Part shown: piece after piece, positions 15,333 through 23,897 of the stretch
Layout of the letters: each line of letters starts with the position of its first letter
Position numbering within the stretch: the stretch's first letter is position 1
Assembly (NCBI RefSeq): GCF_021151785.1
Contig: NZ_JAGKWP010000031.1
Span: forward strand, 1 to 23,897
Direction: 5' to 3'
DNA length: 23,897 bases
Origin: Flavobacterium sp.
Lineage (GTDB): Bacteria > Bacteroidota > Bacteroidia > Flavobacteriales > Flavobacteriaceae
Notes under the pieces: generated by a model
What the model was told of the DNA's origin: nothing
Databases searched by the model: none
What the model saw: the letters and a program-made list of their open reading frames with translations, nothing else
Program-made: the position numbers and the translations under genes

Positions 15333-17591
15333 TTAAGCTGTTGCAATTAAATTAAGTGCACTACCTGCTTTAAACCATTCTATTTGACTTGCATTATAGG
15401 AATGCATTGCAACAAGAGTATCCTTAGTTTCATCTGTATGAACTAACTCAATTAGCAAGGGTTTACCTGGAGCAAATTCAGTTAAGTCTATAAAATTAAA
15501 TGTATCATCTTCTTGAATTTTATCATAATCTGTTTCATTGGCAAAGATTAAAGCTAACATACCTTGTTTTTTCAAATTTGTTTCATGTATTCTAGCAAAA
15601 GATTTTACTAAAACAACCTTTACTCCCAAATGTCTTGGCTCCATAGCTGCATGTTCTCTTGATGAACCTTCACCATAATTATGATCCCCAACAACAATTG
15701 AAGGAATTCCTGCAGCCTTGTAAGCTCGTTGTACCTTAGGCACTTCGTCATAACTTCCTGTTATTTGATTCTTAACAGCATTGGTTTTGTGATTAAATGC
15801 ATTTTCAGCTCCAATAAGCATATTATTTGAAATATTGTCTAAATGTCCTCGATAACGCAACCAAGGTCCAGCCATAGAAATATGGTCTGTAGTACATTTT
15901 CCAAAAGCTTTAATTAATAATTTAGCACCTACAATATTTTTACCATCCCATGGTTCAAAAGGATCTAATAACTGTAAACGACTTGAAGTTGGAGAAACAA
16001 CTACTTCAACTGTAGCGCCATCAACAGCAGGTGCTTGAAAACCTGAATCTTCTACTTCAAATCCTTTAAGGGGTAGTTCTTCTCCATTTGGTGGCATCAA
16101 TTTGACTTCATCACCTTGATCATTGATTAATGTATCTGTAATTGGATTAAAATCTAGTCTTCCCGCAATGGCTAAAGCAGCAACGATTTCTGGTGAAGTT
16201 ACGAAGGCATGCGTATTTGGATTACCATCTGCGCGTTTTGAAAAATTACGATTAAAAGAATGTACTATGGTATTTTTTTCTTGCTTATCCGCACCGGCTC
16301 TATCCCATTGTCCAATACAAGGTCCACAAGCATTTGTAAAGACTTTTGTCCCCATCTTTTCAAAATCTGCAATGATTCCATCTCTCTCAATTGTATATCT
16401 TATTTGCTCTGAGCCTGGATTGATACCAAACTCTGCTTTTGGACTAATACCTAGAGCTACGGCTTGCCTAACAATGGAAGCAGCTCGTGACATATCTTCA
16501 TAGGATGAATTAGTACATGAACCAATTAATCCCCATTCAACCTTAATGGGCCAATCATTTGCTTTTGCCTCCTCTTTCATTTTAGAAATTGGAGTACCTC
16601 GATCTGGTGTAAATGGACCGTTGATATGTGGTTCTAGTAATGACAAATTTATTTCAATTAATTGGTCAAAATACAATTCTGGTTGGGCATACACTTCTGG
16701 ATCAGCAGTTAAATAAGAGGCAATAGCATCTGCCGCTTCCACAACATCTTTTCTTCCTGTTGCATTCAAATATCTCCTCATTGAATCATCATATCCAAAT
16801 GTTGAAGTGGTAGCACCAATTTCTGCTCCCATATTACAAATAGTGCCTTTACCTGTACAAGACATTGCTTGAGCGCCTTCTCCAAAATATTCCACTATAG
16901 CACCAGTTCCTCCTTTAACAGTTAAAATATCGGCTACTTTTAAAATTACATCTTTTGGAGAAGACCAACCGTTTAATTTACCTGTTAACTTCACCCCAAT
17001 TAACTTAGGAAACTTTAATTCCCAAGACATTCCAGCCATAACATCAACAGCGTCTGCACCTCCTACACCAATAGCTAGCATCCCAAGACCGCCAGCATTT
17101 ACTGTATGTGAATCTGTTCCAATCATCATTCCTCCTGGAAATGCATAATTTTCCAATACAATTTGGTGTATAATACCTGAACCCGGTTTCCAAAATCCAA
17201 TACCATATTTATTAGACACAGAAGAAAGAAAATCAAATACTTCTTTTGATTGTGAATTGGCAACTTTTAAATCAGTTTCGGCTCCAACTTTTGCTTGTAT
17301 TAAATGATCACAATGTACTGTTGTGGGCACTGCTACCTTTTGTTTACCTGCATGCATAAATTGTAAAAGTGCCATTTGAGCTGTTGCATCTTGACAAGCT
17401 ACTCGATCAGGAGCAAAATCAACATAATCTTTACCTCTTTGATAAGCTTTTGAAGGCATCCCTTCCCACAAGTGCGCATATAAAATCTTTTCAGAAAGCG
17501 TAAGAGGTTTCCCTACTATTGTTCGTGCCAAATCGATCCTATCAGCCATTTGAGCATAAACATTTTGAATCATATCAATATCAAAAGCCAT
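15333..17591 (-). CDS. acn: Aconitate hydratase, mitochondrial-like type
   Basis: 752 residues, the length of mitochondrial-type aconitase, shorter than bacterial AcnA (about 890). It interconverts citrate and isocitrate in the TCA cycle using a [4Fe-4S] cluster. Cluster ligands are Cys359 in GLIGSCTNSSYEDM and Cys422/Cys425 in ACGPCIGQWDR. The N-terminus has KPLTLSEKILYAHL and the substrate-binding TVHCDHLIQA (91-100) and GTDSHTVNAGGLG (158-170); the C-terminal swivel domain has GDHNYGEGSSREHAAMEPR. All active-site motifs look intact. The start is ATG at 17591. It lies downstream of acnB on the same strand, but a terminator at 17644-17673 separates them, so the two aconitases are likely regulated independently. 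Confidence 0.96.
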   Translation of the reverse strand: MAFDIDMIQNVYAQMADRIDLARTIVGKPLTLSEKILYAHLWEGMPSKAYQRGKDYVDFAPDRVACQDATAQMALLQFMHAGKQKVAVPTTVHCDHLIQAKVGAETDLKVANSQSKEVFDFLSSVSNKYGIGFWKPGSGIIHQIVLENYAFPGGMMIGTDSHTVNAGGLGMLAIGVGGADAVDVMAGMSWELKFPKLIGVKLTGKLNGWSSPKDVILKVADILTVKGGTGAIVEYFGEGAQAMSCTGKGTICNMGAEIGATTSTFGYDDSMRRYLNATGRKDVVEAADAIASYLTADPEVYAQPELYFDQLIEINLSLLEPHINGPFTPDRGTPISKMKEEAKANDWPIKVEWGLIGSCTNSSYEDMSRAASIVRQAVALGISPKAEFGINPGSEQIRYTIERDGIIADFEKMGTKVFTNACGPCIGQWDRAGADKQEKNTIVHSFNRNFSKRADGNPNTHAFVTSPEIVAALAIAGRLDFNPITDTLINDQGDEVKLMPPNGEELPLKGFEVEDSGFQAPAVDGATVEVVVSPTSSRLQLLDPFEPWDGKNIVGAKLLIKAFGKCTTDHISMAGPWLRYRGHLDNISNNMLIGAENAFNHKTNAVKNQITGSYDEVPKVQRAYKAAGIPSIVVGDHNYGEGSSREHAAMEPRHLGVKVVLVKSFARIHETNLKKQGMLALIFANETDYDKIQEDDTFNFIDLTEFAPGKPLLIELVHTDETKDTLVAMHSYNASQIEWFKAGSALNLIATA

Positions 17592-17643
17592 ACATTTACA
17601 ATTAAAAAATTAATAATCACTAATTTACAAAAAATTAAAGAAT

Positions 17644-17673
17644 AAAAAAAGCCTGAGCGAAACACTCAGGCTT
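17644..17673 (-). terminator. Terminator of acnB
   Basis: AAGCCTGAG (17649-17657) pairs with CTCAGGCTT (17665-17673) around a 7-base loop. On the minus strand a run of seven T follows. It lies 28 bases beyond the acnB stop codon and separates it from the next aconitase gene. Confidence 0.87.
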
Positions 17674-17701
17674 AATTTTTTGTTAATTTATATATATAAA
17701 T

Positions 17702-20473
17702 TTATCCAACTAACAATTTGTGTGAAGGTGCAAACTTGGTCAAATTAATTCCTTCAACTGCTTGCACATATTCCTCAATAGATGGTGTTCTACCTAAAAT
17801 AGTAGACAATACAACCACTGGAGTTGAAGACAACAATGACTCTCCTTTTTTCTCAGCAGAATCTTCAACCACACGTCCTTGGAATAAACGCGTTGAAGTA
17901 GCCATTACCGTATCTCCCTTAGCCGCTTTTTCTTGATTACCCATACATAAATTACAACCTGGACGCTCTAAATACAGCATGTTTTCATATTCAGTACGCG
18001 CAACAGATTTTGGATTAGTATCATCAAATTCAAAACCAGAATATTTTTGTAATACTTCCCAGTCACCTTCAGCTTTTAACTCATCCACAATATTATATGT
18101 TGGAGGTGCTACTACTAATGGAGCTTTAAACTCAACTTTACCATATTGTTTTTCAATATTTTTCAACATTTGAGCTAGGATTTTCATGTCGCCTTTATGT
18201 ACCATACAAGAACCGATAAATCCTAAATCTACTTTTTTATCCCCACCATAGAATGACAACGGACGAATAGTATCATGAGTATAGCGCTTAGATACATCTT
18301 TATTGTTTACATCTGGGTCAGCTATCATAGGCTCAGCAATAGCATCTAAATCAACCACTACTTCAGCATAATATTTAGCATTAGCATCTGGTTTAAGTGC
18401 TGGTTGTTCACCTGAACGGATTTCTGCAATTCTTTTATTTGCCTTATCAATTAAACCTTGAAGCACTTTATTAGCATTATCCATTCCCTTATCAATCATG
18501 ATTTGGATTCTAGATTTAGCAATTTCTAATGACTCAATTAAGGTTTCATCTTCTGAAATACAAATTGATGCTTTTGCTTTCATTTCAGCCGTCCAATCTG
18601 TAAATGTAAAGGCCTGATCTGCAGTTAATGTACCGATATGCACCTCAATAATTCTTCCTTGGAATACATTTTCACCACCAAACTGATGTAACATTTGTGC
18701 TTGCGTAGCATGAACTACATCACGGAAATCCATATAAGATTTCATTTCACCTTTAAAGGTAACCTTTACAGACTCAGGAATTGGCATTGAAGCTTCACCT
18801 GTAGCTAAAGCTAATGCAACCGTACCTGAATCAGCTCCGAACGCAACCCCTTTTGACATACGGGTGTGTGAATCTCCACCTATAATGATAGCTCTATCAT
18901 CAACCGTAATATCATTTAAAACCTTATGAATAACATCAGTCATTGAATGATATACTCCTTTTGGATCACGAGCAGTAATTAAACCAAAATCATTCATGAA
19001 CTTCATTAATTTCGGAATATTTGTTTGTGCTTTTTTATCCCAAACCGAAGCTGTATGACAACCCGATTGGTACGCTCCATCTACAATTGGAGAAATTACA
19101 GTAGCCGCCATTGATTCCAACTCTTGAGCAGTCATTAAACCCGTAGTATCTTGAGATCCTACGATATTTACAGTTACACGTACGTCAGATCCAGCATGTA
19201 ATACTTTTCCAGGAGTTGTTCCAACCGCATTTCTATTGAATATTTTTTCAACTGCTGTTAAACCTTGTCCTTCATGAGATACTTCTTTAGAAGGAGCAAA
19301 AACTACTGGTGCTTCAATTCCTAATGTTTTAGCAGCAAACGTTTGGATTTTTTTACCAAAAACAATCGCATAAGAACCACCTGCTTTGATAAATTCCATT
19401 TTTTGCGGCGTGAATGATCTTGAAATATCAATCAACTCTTGGTCACCATTGTATAACTTTTTAGTTTTAGTATTGATGGTTAAAACAGTACCCGTAGCAA
19501 CAGAATATTTCTGTTCTAAAACTGGTTCTCCATTCTCATCACGAACAACTTCACCATTTTCATCCGTTTTCTTTACCCAGTTTTTCAAATCAATTCCAAT
19601 ACCACCAGTTACATCAACAGTAGTCAAGAAAATAGGTGATATACCGTTTGTACCTGCTACAATTGGAGCAATATTTACAAATGGTACATAAGGACTTGCT
19701 TGCTTTCCTGTCCAAAGTGCTACGTTATTAACACCAGACATACGAGACGAACCTACACCCATAGTTCCTTTTTCAGCAACTAACATTACACTTTTATCTG
19801 GATGTTGCGCTTGTAAAGCTTTAATTTCTTCTTGTGCTTGAGCGGAAATCATACATTTACCATGCAATTCACGATCTGATCGAGAGTGTGCTTGATTTCC
19901 TGGAGATAATAAATCTGTAGAAATATCTCCTTCACCTGCTATAAAAGTAACAACTTTAATTTCCTCGGGAACTTCTGGTAATTTGGTGAAAAATTCAGCT
20001 TTAGCGTAGCTTTCTAATATAGCCTTAGCAATTAAATTTCCATTTGTATAAGCATCTTTTAATCGATATGTATCTGCTTCATATAGAAATACTTGTGTTT
20101 TAAGCACTTCAGCTGCTTGTTTTGCAATTGCTTCATTCTGACCTAAAGCTAAATCTAACAAAACGGCTATTGAAGGACCACCCTTCATGTGTGATAATAA
20201 CTCGAAAGCAAAATCAGGCGTTATTTCAGCCACCTTTTCTTCACCTAAAATAATTTCTTTTAAGAATTTAGCTTTTACTCCTGCGGCAGGAGTTGTTCCA
20301 GGCAATGTATTGTAAATAAAAAAGTTTAGACAATCAGGTCTATTAGGGTTTGCTGTATCTTTAATTTGTGCTATAACTTCACTTAATAATTCAGCAGTAT
20401 CAATTGGCTTTGGATGTAATCCTTGTCCTTTTCTTTCTTCAATCTCTTGAATGTAGTCGTTATAAATACTCAT
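17702..20473 (-). CDS. acnB: Aconitate hydratase B
   Basis: 923 residues, slightly longer than the usual 865 of AcnB. It is a [4Fe-4S] enzyme of the TCA cycle that in many bacteria also acts on 2-methylisocitrate. The N-terminal HEAT-like domain (about 1-160, SIYNDYIQEIEERKGQGLHPKPIDTAE start) is the AcnB hallmark and is absent from A-type enzymes. The cluster cysteines are Cys756 in GFIGSCMVHKGDM and Cys840/Cys843 in RPGCNLCMGNQ. Other conserved segments include KGTMGVGSSRMSGVNN, IIIGGDSHTRMSKGVAFGADSGT and IPESVKVTFKGEM. An insertion at about 295-315 (VKKTDENGEVVRDENGEPVLEQK) explains part of the extra length. The start is ATG at 20473, with a -7-like element 45 bases upstream. Confidence 0.96.
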   Translation of the reverse strand: MSIYNDYIQEIEERKGQGLHPKPIDTAELLSEVIAQIKDTANPNRPDCLNFFIYNTLPGTTPAAGVKAKFLKEIILGEEKVAEITPDFAFELLSHMKGGPSIAVLLDLALGQNEAIAKQAAEVLKTQVFLYEADTYRLKDAYTNGNLIAKAILESYAKAEFFTKLPEVPEEIKVVTFIAGEGDISTDLLSPGNQAHSRSDRELHGKCMISAQAQEEIKALQAQHPDKSVMLVAEKGTMGVGSSRMSGVNNVALWTGKQASPYVPFVNIAPIVAGTNGISPIFLTTVDVTGGIGIDLKNWVKKTDENGEVVRDENGEPVLEQKYSVATGTVLTINTKTKKLYNGDQELIDISRSFTPQKMEFIKAGGSYAIVFGKKIQTFAAKTLGIEAPVVFAPSKEVSHEGQGLTAVEKIFNRNAVGTTPGKVLHAGSDVRVTVNIVGSQDTTGLMTAQELESMAATVISPIVDGAYQSGCHTASVWDKKAQTNIPKLMKFMNDFGLITARDPKGVYHSMTDVIHKVLNDITVDDRAIIIGGDSHTRMSKGVAFGADSGTVALALATGEASMPIPESVKVTFKGEMKSYMDFRDVVHATQAQMLHQFGGENVFQGRIIEVHIGTLTADQAFTFTDWTAEMKAKASICISEDETLIESLEIAKSRIQIMIDKGMDNANKVLQGLIDKANKRIAEIRSGEQPALKPDANAKYYAEVVVDLDAIAEPMIADPDVNNKDVSKRYTHDTIRPLSFYGGDKKVDLGFIGSCMVHKGDMKILAQMLKNIEKQYGKVEFKAPLVVAPPTYNIVDELKAEGDWEVLQKYSGFEFDDTNPKSVARTEYENMLYLERPGCNLCMGNQEKAAKGDTVMATSTRLFQGRVVEDSAEKKGESLLSSTPVVVLSTILGRTPSIEEYVQAVEGINLTKFAPSHKLLVG

Positions 20474-20517
20474 TTTAATTTTTCTATATTAAAGTTGATT
20501 TGTTTTTTTAAGCGTTA

Positions 20518-20525
20518 CAAATTTA
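20518..20525 (-). promoter_or_regulatory. Candidate -7 element of acnB
   Basis: TAAATTTG on the minus strand matches TAnnTTTG, 45 bases before the acnB start codon. No TTG box is obvious upstream. The rest of the 257-base gap to the esterase gene shows no terminator hairpin or further gene. Confidence 0.45.
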
Positions 20526-20730
20526 ATAAATCCGAATGAGATTAAAAAATTTTTAATAAAAATGAAGATTCTAAGAATTATTATTTATAATTATTCTATT
20601 TTGATAAATTAAGCTCAAAAAAAGGATGAAAAAACACGATATTTTTACAAATTATTAATTTTTGAAAATTAAACTACGAATTTCTAAAAAAAGCACTGTC
20701 GATTTTATCAAATTATTAAAAAATCATTCT

Positions 20731-21420
20731 TCAAAACACTTCTTTTTTATGGCTAAAAAGCCAATTATAAATAGTATCTTGATGAAATATTTTTTCAACA
20801 TTGGCGTGATTTCCACCATGTATTACAGTAAATGTAACCTCTGAATCTTTATTACATTTTTTAATGGCTTCATATATTTTTTTTGATTCCCGCATGTGAA
20901 CAACAAAATCTTTATCACCATGGTATATCCAAATTGGGACTTTAGACAAGGAACAAGCATCAGTAACATTTCCACCGCCACAAATAGATACAGCCGCAGT
21001 TACCCTATCAGGATACTTACCAACAAAATGCATTGTACCATAGCTTCCTAAACTCATTCCACAAACATAAACCCGCTGTTTATCTGTATTATAATTTTTT
21101 TGTACATAATCCAAAACCTCTAGAACGTTATCAGGATTCCAACCTCCATTAGCCAATTGAGGAGCAACCACTACAGCATTAATTTTTCGTCCTTTCTCTA
21201 TTGCTCGAAGAACACCATATCGTTTTACTCGATGCATATCGGTACCTGACAAACTTTTACCATGTAGAAAAAGAAGGACTGGTACCTTTTCTGTAGATTC
21301 ATTTTTAGGAACTTGAATCCAAAAGGGATAGTTAGTTTTCCCAACTATGGTGTGTAATTTTTCCTCTGGTTGTTGAAAAGACAATAAAAAGAGAATAAAT
21401 AAGGCCAAAAATTTTCTCAT
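20731..21420 (-). CDS. Secreted alpha/beta-hydrolase (esterase or peptidase type)
   Basis: 229 residues. The first 16 (MRKFLALFILFLLSFQ) form a short signal peptide, so it is exported; there is no lipobox cysteine. The fold is an alpha/beta hydrolase: LLFLHGKSLSG (49-59) as oxyanion-side HG loop, nucleophile Ser123 in VCGMSLGSYGT, acid residue Asp171 (or Asp169) in YHGDKDFVV, and His205 in GGNHAN. The sequence resembles phospholipase/carboxylesterase-like and predicted-peptidase (COG4099-type) proteins; substrate is unknown. The start is ATG at 21420, only 36 bases after the moxR stop codon, with a strong terminator between them, so it depends on read-through or its own promoter inside the moxR end. 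No terminator is visible downstream. Confidence 0.85.
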   Translation of the reverse strand: MRKFLALFILFLLSFQQPEEKLHTIVGKTNYPFWIQVPKNESTEKVPVLLFLHGKSLSGTDMHRVKRYGVLRAIEKGRKINAVVVAPQLANGGWNPDNVLEVLDYVQKNYNTDKQRVYVCGMSLGSYGTMHFVGKYPDRVTAAVSICGGGNVTDACSLSKVPIWIYHGDKDFVVHMRESKKIYEAIKKCNKDSEVTFTVIHGGNHANVEKIFHQDTIYNWLFSHKKEVF

Positions 21421-21427
21421 AAAGATG

Positions 21428-21452
21428 TAAAAAAAGTGCTCGAAAGCACTTT
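21428..21452 (-). terminator. UUCG-capped terminator of moxR
   Basis: AAAGTGCT (21433-21440) pairs with AGCACTTT (21445-21452). On the minus strand the loop is TTCG, a very stable tetraloop when transcribed, and a run of T follows. It starts 4 bases after the moxR stop codon and ends just before the esterase start codon. Confidence 0.87.
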
Positions 21453-21456
21453 GGTA

Positions 21457-22410
21457 TTAAAATAATTTTTGAATAATGTCTTCTTCGGTAATACCTTCAG
21501 CATCAGCTTTATAATTTTTAACAATTCGATGTCGTAATATACCAAATGCTACAGCTTGAACATCCTCAATATCTGGCGAGAACTTTCCATTGATTGCAGC
21601 ATGTGTTTTAGCTGCTAATATTAAACTCTGCGAAGCTCTTGGACCAGCCCCCCAATCTAAATAATTTTTCACTAATTCAGGTGCTAAAATGTTATTAGGA
21701 CGTGTTTTAGAAACTAGTGTAACAGCATACTCAATTACATGATCTGTAACAGGAATTTTTCTTATTAGATTTTGATAGTCTATAATTTCCTCAGCCGTAA
21801 AAAGTGCATCTATTGTAACTTTAATATCAGAAGTAGTTGCTTTAACCACTTGGACTTCTTCTGTAAAAGAAGGATAATCTAATTTTATGGCAAACATAAA
21901 ACGATCTAATTGTGCTTCGGGTAACGGATAAGTACCTTCTTGCTCGATGGGGTTTTGTGTAGCCAATACAAAAAATGGCAAATCTAATTTATAATGATGT
22001 CCAGCTACAGTAACTGATTTCTCTTGCATAGCTTCTAACAATGCGGCTTGAGTTTTAGGAGGAGTACGATTAATTTCATCTGCTAAAATGATGTTAGAAA
22101 AAATAGGCCCTTTGATGAACTTAAAACTTCTTGATTCATCTAGAATTTCACTTCCTAAGATATCAGAAGGCATTAAGTCAGGCGTAAACTGAATGCGTTT
22201 AAAATGCAATCCTAATGCCTGTGAAATGGTATTAACCATTAATGTTTTTGCCAACCCTGGGACGCCTACTAACAAAGCATGGCCTCCTGAAAAAACACTT
22301 AATACGATTTGATTAATTACTTCATCTTGTCCAACAATGACTTTTGCAATTTCTTGCTTAAGTTGTTTTTGCTTTTGGACTAATTTTTCAATTGCCGCTA
22401 CGTCTGACAT
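21457..22410 (-). CDS. MoxR-type AAA+ ATPase
   Basis: 317 residues, cytoplasmic. Walker A is GVPGLAKT (49-56), Walker B IILADEINR (107-115), followed by the MoxR motif PPKTQAALLEAMQE (117-130) and sensor ATQNPIEQEGTYPLPEAQLDRF. This is the classic MoxR/RavA group of AAA+ chaperones that help assemble or activate protein complexes, usually with VWA-domain and DUF58 partner proteins. Here the next gene downstream is an esterase, and the upstream one encodes a SurA-like chaperone, so the usual partners are not adjacent. The 19-base gap to the surA-like gene and the terminator right after its stop show it is the last gene of that operon. Start ATG at 22410. Confidence 0.93.
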   Translation of the reverse strand: MSDVAAIEKLVQKQKQLKQEIAKVIVGQDEVINQIVLSVFSGGHALLVGVPGLAKTLMVNTISQALGLHFKRIQFTPDLMPSDILGSEILDESRSFKFIKGPIFSNIILADEINRTPPKTQAALLEAMQEKSVTVAGHHYKLDLPFFVLATQNPIEQEGTYPLPEAQLDRFMFAIKLDYPSFTEEVQVVKATTSDIKVTIDALFTAEEIIDYQNLIRKIPVTDHVIEYAVTLVSKTRPNNILAPELVKNYLDWGAGPRASQSLILAAKTHAAINGKFSPDIEDVQAVAFGILRHRIVKNYKADAEGITEEDIIQKLF

Positions 22411-22429
22411 ATCTTTAAACTAATAACAA

Positions 22430-23812
22430 TTATTTTTTTAACCAATTATTTGTAAATACGCAATCTTTGTATTCACCATTAATCTTAATATAATTCTTTT
22501 CAATATTCTCTGTTAACCATTTTGCTACTTGTTTATACTGCTTATCAGTTAAGGCTAACTCTTTTACTTTTAAATAATCAGAAACAAAATCAGCTTTGTG
22601 TTCCTCTGTTTTTTTATTAATTTTTAAAATTTTAAAAAATTTAGATCCTTGCTGACTTTGATCAACAAAAACTTGAGAAATTTGACCTTGACTTAATCCA
22701 TTTACTTGATTGTATAATGAAGGATCTAGCTTAGCAACTTCAAATTTTGGTTCAGAAGTTCGAGGATTTAATAATACTCCACCATTATTCTTAGTGTCTT
22801 TATCATCTGAAGATGTTTTTGCTGCCTCTTCAAAAGTTATTTCTCCTTTTTCGATTTTCGATTTAATTTCTTCAATTTTATTAGCAGCCTCTTTTACTGA
22901 TTGAGGTGTTACTTTTGGTGAAATTAAAATATGTCTCAACTCAATATCCTGACCGATGATTTTTTCTACTTGAATGATGTGAAAACCAAAATCAGTTTCA
23001 AATGGTTCAGAAATCTCACCCTCATTTAAACGAAAAGCAACATCTTTAAATTCTTTAACAAACTGAGTTTTTTTATTAATTTTATAGTAGCCTCCGTTTG
23101 AACTTGATCCCGGGTCTTCTGAATAAATTACGGCTTTACTGGTAAAACTTGACGATCCATCCAAAATATCTTTTTTAATAGCTTTTAATTTATCTATAAC
23201 CAACTGTTTATCTTCTTTGGTTATAACTGGTTTAACAACTATTTGTGCTATTTCTACTTCTGCTCCAATATTAGGTATCTCATCCTTTGGAATACCATTA
23301 TAAAATTGCTTTACTTCTTCAGGAGTTATAGTAATATCGTCAACAATTTTCCTTTTCATTTGTGACGAAAGCTTATTCATTTTAATAATTTCAGAAAAAT
23401 AACTTCTAAAATCTTGCTCATCTTTTTTCTTATAATATTCGTATACTTTTTGTTTAGAACCAATTTGCTCAACCATAACATTTAATTGCTGATCAATGTA
23501 TTGATTGATTTCTTCATCAGTTACAACAATACTATCTTGAATAGCTTGATGAGCAAATAACTTTTCTTCCAATTGATTTCCTAATAACTCACAACGAGTA
23601 ATATTTTTTGTATCTACCCCTTGAGTCTGTAACTCAATATACATTAAATCGATATCTGAATCGAGTACAATAAAATCACCTACGACAGCTGCTACACCAT
23701 CTACTTTCTGTTTATTTTGAGCGAATGAGAATGATATCCCTAATAAGAACACCAAGGCAATAAGTTGTGGGTTATTTAAAAATTTCGAAATCTTTGTCTT
23801 TAATAGCGTCAT
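22430..23812 (-). CDS. surA: SurA-like periplasmic chaperone/peptidyl-prolyl isomerase
   Basis: 460 residues. The signal peptide ends about residue 31 (LIALVFLLGISFSFAQ), so the protein is periplasmic. A SurA-type N-terminal chaperone domain (VDGVAAVVGDFIVLDSDID, 37-55, up to about 180) is followed by two PpiC/parvulin domains: 184-285 (AEIAQIVV-like start, EGEISEPFETDFGFHIIQVEKI end) and 289-390 (IELRHILISPKVTPQSVKEA start, NNGGVLLNPRT). About 70 C-terminal residues complete it. SurA escorts outer-membrane proteins to the assembly machinery. The start is ATG at 23812; it lies inside the end of the preceding gene by 41 bases. No later start keeps the charged signal-peptide head. It is cotranscribed with moxR. 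Confidence 0.93.
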   Translation of the reverse strand: MTLLKTKISKFLNNPQLIALVFLLGISFSFAQNKQKVDGVAAVVGDFIVLDSDIDLMYIELQTQGVDTKNITRCELLGNQLEEKLFAHQAIQDSIVVTDEEINQYIDQQLNVMVEQIGSKQKVYEYYKKKDEQDFRSYFSEIIKMNKLSSQMKRKIVDDITITPEEVKQFYNGIPKDEIPNIGAEVEIAQIVVKPVITKEDKQLVIDKLKAIKKDILDGSSSFTSKAVIYSEDPGSSSNGGYYKINKKTQFVKEFKDVAFRLNEGEISEPFETDFGFHIIQVEKIIGQDIELRHILISPKVTPQSVKEAANKIEEIKSKIEKGEITFEEAAKTSSDDKDTKNNGGVLLNPRTSEPKFEVAKLDPSLYNQVNGLSQGQISQVFVDQSQQGSKFFKILKINKKTEEHKADFVSDYLKVKELALTDKQYKQVAKWLTENIEKNYIKINGEYKDCVFTNNWLKK

Positions 23813-23897
23813 TGGTTATTTCTGTTTGAATTTTATTTATTAAATCTTTTTTTCTATTATTCAAAATAATTTGCTTTATAGTAGGTTTAATATATTG
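23772..23897 (-). CDS. C-terminal end of an upstream gene, probably PPIase-like
   Basis: The last 41 codons of a gene entering from the right edge, ending at TAA 23774-23772. The sequence is basic and helical: QYIKPTIKQIILNNRKKDL, then INKIQTEITNDAIKDKDFEIF and K. In Flavobacteria the gene upstream of the SurA-like chaperone usually encodes another peptidyl-prolyl isomerase-like periplasmic protein whose tail looks similar (from memory). The domain itself is outside the window, so the product name is tentative. Its last 41 bases overlap the start of the surA-like gene in another frame, pointing to translational coupling. Confidence 0.55.
   Translation of the reverse strand, partial: QYIKPTIKQIILNNRKKDLINKIQTEITNDAIKDKDFEIFK

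Noticed and set aside
16123..16503. Antisense open frame of 126 codons in the aconitase gene
   Set aside because: It lies wholly inside an intact conserved enzyme gene and shows no protein-like motifs.
1..23897. CRISPR array, insertion sequence, prophage or defence island
   Set aside because: No spaced direct repeats, transposase, integrase, phage or nuclease motifs were seen on either strand; base composition looks even across the window.

Overview
The window looks like chromosomal core DNA from a low-GC member of the Bacteroidota, most likely a Flavobacteriaceae species close to Flavobacterium. The evidence is the strong A+T bias, the A-rich and mostly Shine-Dalgarno-poor start regions, repeated matches to the Bacteroidota -7 promoter element (TAnnTTTG) about 20-50 bases before starts, and family-typical genes such as the Bacteroidota-type HU start, the 482-residue GAPDH and the SurA-MoxR pair. 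I see no insertion sequence, prophage, CRISPR array, tRNA or rRNA. Most genes are complete housekeeping or envelope genes separated by clear intrinsic terminators.

Layout. Positions 1-76 hold the start of an HU-like protein gene (minus), followed by about 570 bases of non-coding DNA with hairpins. From 648 to 3190 (minus) lie a 2-oxo acid dehydrogenase E2 subunit and a family 2 glycosyltransferase. From 3342 to 6055 (plus) an ABC-F ATPase and a methyltransferase form an operon. A lipoprotein gene (6121-6778, minus) is split by a frameshift. Then come a LolD/MacB-type ATPase (plus), dapF (minus), an HtrA/DegQ protease, a long-form GAPDH and a small membrane-anchored SRPBCC protein (all plus). 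An APC amino-acid permease, a four-LysM NlpC/P60 hydrolase, two different aconitases, a secreted esterase, a MoxR ATPase, a SurA-like chaperone and the tail of one more gene fill the rest (all minus).

Functionally, the window mixes central carbon metabolism (E2 subunit, GAPDH, two aconitases) with envelope building and quality control (dapF for peptidoglycan and lysine, HtrA, SurA, LysM-NlpC hydrolase, glycosyltransferase, LolD-like ATPase, lipoprotein). The last three minus-strand genes (unknown tail, surA-like, moxR) form a compact operon that ends in a UUCG-capped terminator.

I did not find a convincing new multi-gene system. The most noteworthy observation is at 6684-6698. An exact 7-base tandem duplication shifts the reading frame of a lipoprotein gene just after its signal peptide, while the remaining roughly 190 codons stay open. 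This points to a very recent loss, a phase-variable switch or an assembly error. Secondary leads are a helically phased triple repeat upstream of htrA, a repeat/palindrome cluster at the GAPDH promoter, and the unusual N-terminal extension of that GAPDH.
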